A stretch of 37,615 nt of DNA from an uncultured Bacteroidota bacterium. Its GTDB lineage: Bacteria; Bacteroidota; Bacteroidia; Chitinophagales; Saprospiraceae. The DNA lies in NCBI GenBank assembly GCA_903854205.1, contig CAINVS010000662.1:1-37615 (forward strand), given 5' to 3'. Positions 26,438 to 36,400 of this stretch are shown piece by piece. Made by a program: the position numbers and the translations under genes. The first letter of the stretch is position 1. Each line of letters starts with the position of its first letter. Below the pieces are notes generated by a model. The model ran no database searches and was not told where the DNA came from. It saw nothing but the letters and a program-made list of their open reading frames with translations.

Positions 26438-27367
26438 TTAAAAATACCTCACAGATCTGATTTTCTGTTTCGAAGTGATGATGAAATCATATCTGAGCAT
26501 CAGCTCATGACTTCCACCATGATAACGCACCGTCTGCAAGGCATAAGACCAGTCGAAAGCATACGAGAAAAATAACTGTTCTGTAATGTTATAACCTGCA
26601 AGAATCCCAAAAGCATCCCCTGTTCTTAGCATAGCTCCTATGTGGAATATCTTTTTCCAAACCAACGATGCCGTTAAATCAACTTCAATTGGTGTTCCAA
26701 CTGTCATTTTAACAAAAGTAGTAGGCTTTAAGTCTAAATCTTCTGTCAATTTGAACTGATAACCGGCTATCATAAAATAATGTCTTTTTTCCTTTAAAGC
26801 AATATTGGGATTTGCTCCTGGTTTCAAGTCGTTTTGCAGCAGTCTTGGCGTTGATAAACCCGCATAAAATCTATCGCGGGTAAAATATAAACCGAAACCG
26901 AAGTTTGGCGCTACTGAAGCTCCTGCAGATTGAAAAGACTGGTCATAAGTTTCATCCAAATCTAACTGGCTCAGTTTGGCTCTAAGAAAATTCAACCCTC
27001 CTTTTAAGCCCATTGCAAGCGTAGATTTCTCACCCAATTTAAGCCTATACGCAAAATCGAAATACAGAGAAGTATTATTAATGGGTCCAATTTTATCATT
27101 CATAATGGACATACCCAATCCAAGATTTTCATTTTTGAATGGCGTGTGAACTGTAATTGTCTGTGTCATCGGTGCTCCAGCAAAACCTACCCATTGTGAG
27201 CGGTGCAATGCTGTAATTGTTAAAGCATCGCGACTGCCTGCATAACCCGGGTTAATGGCCAAAGTATTATACATATAATGCGTAAACATTGCATCCTGTT
27301 GTGCATTGGCATCAAAACTGAAGAATGCAGCAGCGGCCAGCAATAATATATTTTTTAAAATTCCCAT
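26438..27367 (-). CDS. PorP/SprF family type IX secretion system membrane protein
   Basis: QQDAMFTHYMYNTLAINPGYAGSRDALTITALHRSQWVGFAGAPMTQTITVHTPF...LGLGMSIMNDKIGPINNTSLYFDFAYRL. Confidence 0.93.
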   Translation of the reverse strand: MGILKNILLLAAAAFFSFDANAQQDAMFTHYMYNTLAINPGYAGSRDALTITALHRSQWVGFAGAPMTQTITVHTPFKNENLGLGMSIMNDKIGPINNTSLYFDFAYRLKLGEKSTLAMGLKGGLNFLRAKLSQLDLDETYDQSFQSAGASVAPNFGFGLYFTRDRFYAGLSTPRLLQNDLKPGANPNIALKEKRHYFMIAGYQFKLTEDLDLKPTTFVKMTVGTPIEVDLTASLVWKKIFHIGAMLRTGDAFGILAGYNITEQLFFSYAFDWSYALQTVRYHGGSHELMLRYDFIITSKQKIRSVRYF

Positions 27368-27400
27368 ACAATTAGTATTATTAGAATTTTCAATTTTTAT

Positions 27401-30400
27401 TTAGTTCTCTTTATTTATATAGATTGAGCCTTTCACCGGTTTATTGCCATCTCCAAAGTCTAAGATATAGAAATAAACTCCTGTGGGAAGCACTTCTCCA
27501 CCTATTACTAACCCATGTGTTGCTCTGCCATCCCAAGTATTATCATAAGGTTTGGCACTATAAACCAAATTACCCCAGCGATTAAATACTTTAAATTCAT
27601 TGAGCGGATAATTTTTAATTCCACGAATTACATAAAGATCATTGACTCCATCACCATTTGGAGAAAACCCTTCCGGAATATTCAGCTCGCAAGAAATCGG
27701 GCTGCAGGGATCCAAAGGATCAGAACTCTGAGCAATCTCCTCCCCATTATTGATTCCGTCATCATCACAGTCCAAATCATTCCAAACTGCTGAAGGGGTT
27801 AGCGATTGGCTGGCCAATTCAAAATCACATGGGTTAAAAGGGTTGGTGTCATCTATTATTTCAATTCCATTTATTACACCATCACCATCACAATCAGCGG
27901 CATTCCAATCACCACCCTTTGCAACTGTGATGCTAGTAGAATCGTAGCTGCATGGATCGACAGGATTGCTGGCATCTGTCATTTCATTACCGTTTGTTAC
28001 ACCATCACCGTCACAATCCAAAGCAGTCCAATCAATTGATGGAGTAAGGGTTGCATTGACTAAAATAAAACTGCAGGGGTCTGTAGCATCAGTACTGTCT
28101 GCTGTTTCAGTGCCGTTTATGACACCATCTCCGTCACAATCGGCTGCATTCCAAATTCCGCTTTGTGCAAGCGTTACACTGGCATTTATATATTCACATG
28201 GATCATTCGGATTTGTATTATCACTGACTTCTGTTCCATTTACAACTCCGTCTCCATCGCAGTCGATTGTATTCCAAGCTACAGTTTGTGCTACTGTAAT
28301 ACTTGCTGTAAGGAATGAACAGGGGTTATTAGGATTCGTTGAATCACTAACTTCAGTGCCGTTTATAACACCGTCTCCATCACAGTCAAGAGTATTCCAA
28401 TTTCCACCTGGTATTAGTGTAATACTTGCCGTAATAAAATCACAAGGATCAAGAAGATCTGTACCGTCTGTTATTTCTGTTGCATTTAATACACCATCAC
28501 CATCGCAATCTGTTGCATTCCAAGCGGGGCTTGTTGCTAAAGTTACACTTAAAATATCGAAGCTGCAGGCTATGGTCGGATCAGTGGCATCTAAAAGTTC
28601 TGTACCGTTCACTACGCCATCGCCATCACAATCGACTGCATTCCAAGCGCCACCCTGTGCAAGTGTGATACTACCAGTAACAAAACTGCAGGGATCTGTT
28701 ACAATTGTCAGATCAGTAATCTCAGTTCCGTTCACAACTCCATCACCATCACAATCGGCAGCAGACCATGCTGATGAAGGAAGGACAGTTGCACTGGATA
28801 AAAGGAAGGAACAGAAGTTATTCGGATCAGTTCCATCTATAATTTCAGTACTGTTTACAACAGCGTCACCATCGCAGTCAAAAGCATTCCAATTTCCTCC
28901 TTGAGGAAGTGTGACATTGCTAAGAACAAAATCGCAGGGGTTTAATTCATCGGTATTATCTGTCACTTCTGTACCATTTATAACTCCGTCACCGTCACAA
29001 TCAACTGTATTCCAGGCAGCTCCCTGTACTGATGTAACATTTGCTGCAATATATTCACAAGGTGCTGTAGGATTGGTTCCATCTGCAACCTCTACTGAGT
29101 TAATAACACCGTCACCATCACAATCGGAGATGTTGAATGCTGCGCTTTGAACAACAGTAACATGTAATAAATCAAAACTGCAGAAATCATTTGGCAAGGT
29201 ACCATCTGCTATTTCAGTGACATTGATAACACCATCTCCGTCGCAATCTACTAAATTCCATTGGCCACCTTGAGTTAACGTAATATTTGCCGGGATAAAA
29301 CTGCATGGATTGGTAGGATTTGTGCCGCCTGCAATCTCTGTGCTGTTAATAACACCGTCTCCGTCACAATCCAAACTGTTCCAAGCAACTGAAGGTATAA
29401 GAGAAATACTCAGCAATTCAAAGCTGCATGGATCAACGGGATTAGTACTGTCGAGAACTTCTATGCTGTTTGTAACACCGTCTCCATCACAATCTGAATT
29501 ATTCCACAAAGCTGTTTGTCCTAAAGTGATACTTGAACTGATAAAACTGCATGGATTATTTGGATTGGTTGAATCTGTAACTTCTGTACTATTAATAACA
29601 CCGTCACCATCACAATCTAAAGGATTCCAAGCGCCACCCTGTGGCAGTGTTACACTTGAAACTAAATAACTGCAGGGGTTTGACTGATTTGTTCCATTGC
29701 TGATTTCGGTACCATTAGTTACACCGTCTCCGTCGCAGTCTGCATTATTCCATGCACCAGTTTGAGCAAGAGTAATACTTGTATTATTGTAATTGCAGGA
29801 ATTAGTCGGATTTGTTCCATCTGAAAGTTCAGTGCCGTTAATAACACCGTCACCATCACAGTCGGCAGTACTCCATGCACCACTTTGAGCAAGGGTAATG
29901 CTGCCGGACAAATAACTGCATGGATTATTTGGATTGGTTGCATCTATAACTTCTGTGCCGTTTAAAACCCCGTCACCATCACAATCGGCAATGGTCCAAA
30001 GTCCAGTCTGAGGTACAGTAATACTTGCAACCAAATAATTACAAGCATTGTTCGGATTTGTACCATCGGCCAATTCTGTTAAATTTACAACACCGTCCCC
30101 ATCACAATCAGCAATATTCCACAGACCTCCTTGTGATAGTGTAATACTTGAAGGCAAATAAACACATGGATTCGTCGGATCAGTAGCATCGGCAGTTTCA
30201 GTACTATTTAATACGCCGTCACCATCACAGTCAAATCCTGACCAACTGCCTCCCTGTGGAAGCGTAACACTGTTTGGATTATAGCTGCAGGGGATATTAG
30301 GATTAGTTCCATCTGTTATTTCAGTTCCGTTAATTACACCATCACCATCACAGTCGGCAAGCAGCCAAAGTCCGCCTTGAGGAAGCGTAACACTTGCCGG

Positions 30401-33400
30401 AAGATAATTACAAGGATCCAAAGTATTGGTACCATTAGTTACCTCTGTTCCATTACTGACACCGTCACCATCACAATCGGCAGCAGAATTATTGTTAATA
30501 ACAGCAAAAGAGGACGAAGCTGAAGTACAGGAATTAAAATTGGTATAAGTAAATTGATAAGAACCGGATGCTAAACCTGAGAAAACAGCAGATGACCCTG
30601 ATCCGCTTATGGTTGTTCCCCCAATACTTTCTGTAACTGTCCATGCACCTACAGGTAAATTAGATAGATAAACTGAACCCAAAAAAACGGAACATGTGGG
30701 CTGAGTGATTGAGTCAATTACCGGTGCGCTTAATTGCGCTGCCTGTGTAATTGAAACAAAGGAAACTACAATTGTATTACAACCATTCTGATCACTGACT
30801 GTCACAGAATATGTGCCTACTCCCAAACCTGTTGCTGTAGCAGTATTTTGAACAGGTGTGCTATTCCACAAAAAATTATAAATTCCTGATCCTCCACTTG
30901 GAGACACAGTTGCTGAACCTGTAGATCCACCGAAACAAATTACATTTGACTGATTGCTGATAGGTGCTGAAATAGCTGAAAAAGGACCAACAATCGTCAC
31001 TAGAGCAGTGGAAGAAATTGAACATCCATTCAGGTCAGTTACAGATACGGAATAAGTACCTGCCCCCAAGCCTGTTGCAGTAATTGTTGTTTGAACAGGG
31101 TTTGTACTCCATGAGTAGCTGTAAGTTCCGGAACCGCCTCCTCCAAGAACTGTTGCAGAACCAGTAACATCACCAAAACACAAAACATTAGTTTGATTAC
31201 TTATGAAAGCTGTCAGTGGTGCCGAGGGTCCGGTAATTGTTACAGATGTATTAGTTGTGGCGGTACATCCATTTGCATCGCTTACAGTTACAGTGTATGT
31301 TCCTGCAGTAAGACCGGTAGCTGTTAAAGAAGTTTGTGCAGGTATAGTACTCCATATATAATTATAAAATCCTGACCCGCCAAAAGCCATAACTTTTGAT
31401 AAACCATTGTTTCCATTAAAACAGAGTACATTGGTCTGTAAACTGATATTGGCTGCTAATGATGAGCTTGGTCCTGTAATTGCTGTTGCGGAGATTACTG
31501 ATGCTGGACATCCGTTAGCATCGGTCACTGTTACAAAATAATTTCCTACAGTTAAACCAGTTGCAATTGCTGAGGTTTGTGCAGGAAAAGTGCTCCAAAT
31601 ATAATTATAAACCGAAGTTCCTCCCAATCCCTGCACAGTAGCTGTTCCTGTATTTTCGCCAAAACAAAGCACATTGGTCTGACCGCTGACAATTGCACTT
31701 AAAGCTGTACTTGGTTCAGTTATAGTAATTGAATTAATAATGCTTGCTGTACATCCATTTGCATCAGTTAGCGTTACAGTATAGCTGCCGGCAACAAGAC
31801 CCGTTGCAGTTGCTGTAGTCTGAGCAGGAATTGTACTCCAGTTGTAGTTATAAGACAATGTGCCGCCTATTGCTAATACCGTTGCACTGCCATTAGAATT
31901 TCCAGAACAAAGTACATTTATTTGGGAAAAAGTAGCTGATAAGGCAGATAAAGGACCATTAATAGTAACATTATTCACTGATGTTATTGAACAACCACTA
32001 GCATCAGATACTGTCACAGAATAATTTCCTGCAACAAGTCCCGTTGCAGTAGCAGTAGTTTGTGCCGGTAAAGTATTCCACAAATAAGTATAAGCTGAGG
32101 AGCCGCCAAGTGCTGTAACGCTTGCGGATCCATTGACATCGCCAAAACATGAAATATTTGTCTGACTGCTGATGTTCGAACTCAACGGAGCTGATGGACC
32201 GGTAATTGTTACTGATTCAACGACTGTAACAGAACAGCTGTTTTGGTCTGATACAGTTACTGAATAAACACCTGCCGTCAGGCCTGTAATCGCTGCAGTT
32301 GTCCTTGCAGGTATTGTTCCCCATATAAAATTGTAGGCTCCGGATCCACCTGCTGCTGAGACTGTTACGGCTCCATTTGTCGCTCCAAAGCATAGATTAT
32401 TATTTTGAGAAATAACTGCAACTGACAAAGGTGCAGATGGTCCTGTGATAGTTGCGGTTGCAGAAGCTGTTGCAGTGCAGCCATTTTGATCACTGACAGT
32501 AACTGTATAATTGCCTGCTGTAAGTCCAGTTGCTAATGATGAGGTTTGTGCAGGTATTGTACTCCATAAATATGTATAAAGGAAAGTTCCTCCATTGGCA
32601 TTTACAACTGCAGAACCATTCAGATCACCAAAACAGAGAACATTCGTTTGTCCGCTAATGCTTGCAGAAAGGGGCAATAAAGGTTGATTGATGCTAGTAG
32701 AAGAAGTTAAAGAAATCGTACATCCATTAACATCGGTTACTGTTACTGTGTAGTTTCCAGCAGCTAGTCCAGTTGCTGTAGCGGTTGTTTGTGCAGGAAC
32801 TGTATTCCAAAGATAATTGTATGAAAGCGATCCACCGGAAGCTGTGACATTTGCAATACCTGTTGATTCTCCAAAACAGAGTACATGAGTAGGGCTATTC
32901 ATTACAACTGACAGTGCAGAAGCAGGTCCTGTAATAGTGACCGATGCACTAACTGCAACGGTACAGCCATTCGCATCAGATACGGTAACAGTGTAAACAC
33001 CCGGATTCAATCCGGTCACTAATGAAGTATTCTGTGCCGGGACAATATTCCAAAGATAGGTATAAAGATTTGTACCACCTGTTGCAGTTACAGTTGCTGA
33101 ACCATTTGCATCAGCAAAACAGCTGACGTTTGTCTGGCCAGTTAGTGAAACACTCAACGCAGATGAAGGCTCAGTAATTGTTACATTTGCTGTTGATGTA
33201 ACGCTGCAACCATTTTGGTCAGTTACAGAAACGGTATAGCTACCTGCAATTAAACCGGTTGCAGTAGCAGTATTTTGTACTGGTATTGTACTCCAAAGAT
33301 AGTTATATACTGATGAGCCACCGCTTGCGACTGCTGTAGCAGAACCACTTGACTGACCGAAACACAGTATATTTGTTTGATTGGATAAAACACTAATTGC

Positions 33401-36400
33401 AGTCGGCTGTCCGGTGATTGTTACCGAAGATTGAATAGTTGAAGTACAGCCATTTGCATCACTTACTGTTACAATATAGGTCCCAGCACTCAAACCTGTA
33501 GCAATAGCCGAAGACTGTGCCGGTATTGTATTCCACAGATAGCTGTAAGATAGTGATCCTCCTACTGCATTAACAGTGGCTGAACCAGTAGTTTCACCAA
33601 AACAAAGTACGTTTGTCTGACTACCGATTGAAGCGGATAATGGTACAGCAGGTCCAGTAATTGTTACAGAAGCAGTTTGAGCAGCGGTACATCCGTTTGC
33701 ATCTGTTACTGTAACTGTATAAACACCGGGACTGAGACCTGTTGCAGTGACAGCATTTTGAGTAGGTACAGTACTCCAGATATAATTATAAGCTGAAGAC
33801 CCCCCTGATACCGAAACTGTAGCAGTTCCTTCAATCTGACCAAAACAAAGGCTATTTGTCTGACTGCCGATTGCAACAGTTAAAGCAGCAGACGGGCCGG
33901 TAATTGTTACGGAAGCACTTTGTGCAGCAGTACAGCCATTGTTATCAGTTACTGTTACTGAATAAATTCCTGCTGACAATCCCGTGGCAGAAACAGTATT
34001 CTGAACAGGAACTGTATTCCAAATATAATTGTAAGATAATGACCCACCACCGGCTATGACAGTAGCAGATCCACTGTGAGCTCCAAAACAAAGAACATTA
34101 TTTTGAGATCCTATTGCAGCCGTTAAAACTGATGCAGGAGCGGTTATCGTTACGGAAGCATTTACGGAAGCAGTACAACCATTGTTATCGCTTACAGTTA
34201 CTGTATAAGTTCCTGCTGTAAGTCCTGTAGCTGTGTTAGAATTTTGTGTAGGTATAGTATTCCAAATATAATTGTATGCTAATGACCCACCATTTGAAGT
34301 TACCGTAGCTGATCCAATATTATCCCCAAAACAAATTATATTATTTTGAGCCGTAATACTTGCTGAAAGCACATTTGAAGGGCCTGTAACTGTTACTCCA
34401 GAGGAAATGGCAGAGGTACAGCCATTTGCATCAGTAACTGTGACTGAATAAATTCCAGCTGATAAACCTGTTGCGGTAGCGGTTGTTTGAGCAGGTATAC
34501 TATTCCAACTATAATTATAAACCGAAGACCCGCCGCTTGCAGATACAGTTGCAGAGCCGATTGATTCTCCAAAACAAAGTATATTTGTTTGTGAGGTGAT
34601 TGAAGATGAAAGAGGTACAGAGGGTCCAGTGATCGTAACTGAAGCCAATACAGTTGTTGAGCAACCATTTGCATCGCTTACAGTTACTGTAAATATTCCA
34701 GTTGATAATCCTGTTGCAGTAGCAGTTGTTTGAGCAGGTGTGGTATTCCAAAGATAATTATATAAACCTGATCCGTTAGTTGGTGTGACAGTAGCTGAAC
34801 CAGCATCACCAAAGCAACTTATGTTAATCTGAGCAGTGATTGAAGCACTCAAAATACCAGTTTGTCCATTTATAGTAACAGTAGTTACAGCAATGCAGTT
34901 GTTTTGATCTGTTACTGTTGCAGTATAAATACCGGCTGCAAGATTTACAGCAGTAGCAGAAAGCTGACCATCAGACCAATCATAAATATAAAAACCGGTA
35001 CCTCCGGAGCCAATTACCTCAGCGGCACCATTAAGATCACCAAAACACAACTCATTTGTTTGACTGACAAGTGCAATAGATAAAGGTGAAACAGGTTGAG
35101 AAACAACACCGGAACCGGTAGTTGTACAACCATTATTATCAGTAACTGTCAAATTGTAAGTTCCTGCTGACAATGAAGTAAGATTATCAGCTGTACTGCC
35201 GTTTGACCATAAATAGTTATAAGCAGCAGTGCCTCCGTTAACTAGGGACGAAGCAACACCTACAGAATCTCCAAAACAGAGATTACCGGAAGTATTTACA
35301 GTGACAACTAATGCCGTTGAAGGTTCTGAAATTACTATTGTGATAGGATCTAGACAACCGTTATCATCGCTGACAGTTACTGTATAAGTACCTGCAATGA
35401 GTCCAGTAACCGAAAGCGTTGTAGCACCATTTGACCAGTCATAAAAATAATTTGGCGTACCACCTGAAACTGAGAGGGTAACAGCTCCATTTGATTCACC
35501 AAAACAATTGACATTATTTTGTGATACAACTGAAGTGCTAATAGCGCTTGAGGGGCCGGTAATTGTTACTGAAGTTGTTGCCTGACAGGCATTGTCATCT
35601 GTAACTGTGATCTGATGAATGCCGATGTTCAGAGCTGTAGCAGTGGATGTCAATTCTCCGTTTGACCAATCAAAAACATAAGAACCGACTCCTCCAATTG
35701 CGGATACTGTTGCGGATCCAAAATCACCAAAACATAACACATTATTTTGACTGCTGATAGAGACCGTCAAAGGCGAAGCGGGACCAATAACAGTAACCGA
35801 ATCTATTACAGTACATCCAAAATCATCAGTAACGGTAACTATATAGGTACCTGAATTTAAGCCATTGATAGTTTGTGTGAACTCTCCGTTTGACCAACTG
35901 TAATAATAAGAACCTGTTCCCCCTGATGGGTTGGAGGTAGCTGAAGCTGAACCTGTGCCGAAACAAAGTAGACCCGAAACCGATGTAGTAGTTGAAAGTG
36001 GCTGTGCAGGTTCTGTAATCTCAATAGACGCAGACACAGTACACCCTACAGCATCGGATACAGTTATACTGTAGATTCCTGCAGGCAAATTACTTAAATT
36101 AAGTGAAGTAGCTCCGTTAGACCATACAAATGTGAGCGGATCTGTTCCTCCGGCAGTGGTTACATCAATAATACCTGTTGAATCGCCATGACAGTAAACA
36201 ACATCAAATGAATATTCAATAACAGGCCCATTAGATAATGGGGGAAACAATTCAACATCAATGGATGGTACTGAACTGCAGGAAGGGTCAGAAACAACGG
36301 TGAAGGTATAAATTCCTTCATCTAAACCCGAAAAAACAGCAGAGGTACCAGATCCTGAGATAGTGTTTCCATTGATACTTTCTGTAATGGTCCAGGATCC

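Noticed and set aside
27966-28904. 312-aa plus-strand ORF with repeated PSPSQS motifs (also 27750-27947, 28911-29150, 29310-29669)
   Set aside because: Antisense translation of the TSP3 array: PSPSQS is the reverse-complement reading of the DCDGDG codons. The 123-bp period (a multiple of 3) keeps the antisense frame open without it being a gene.
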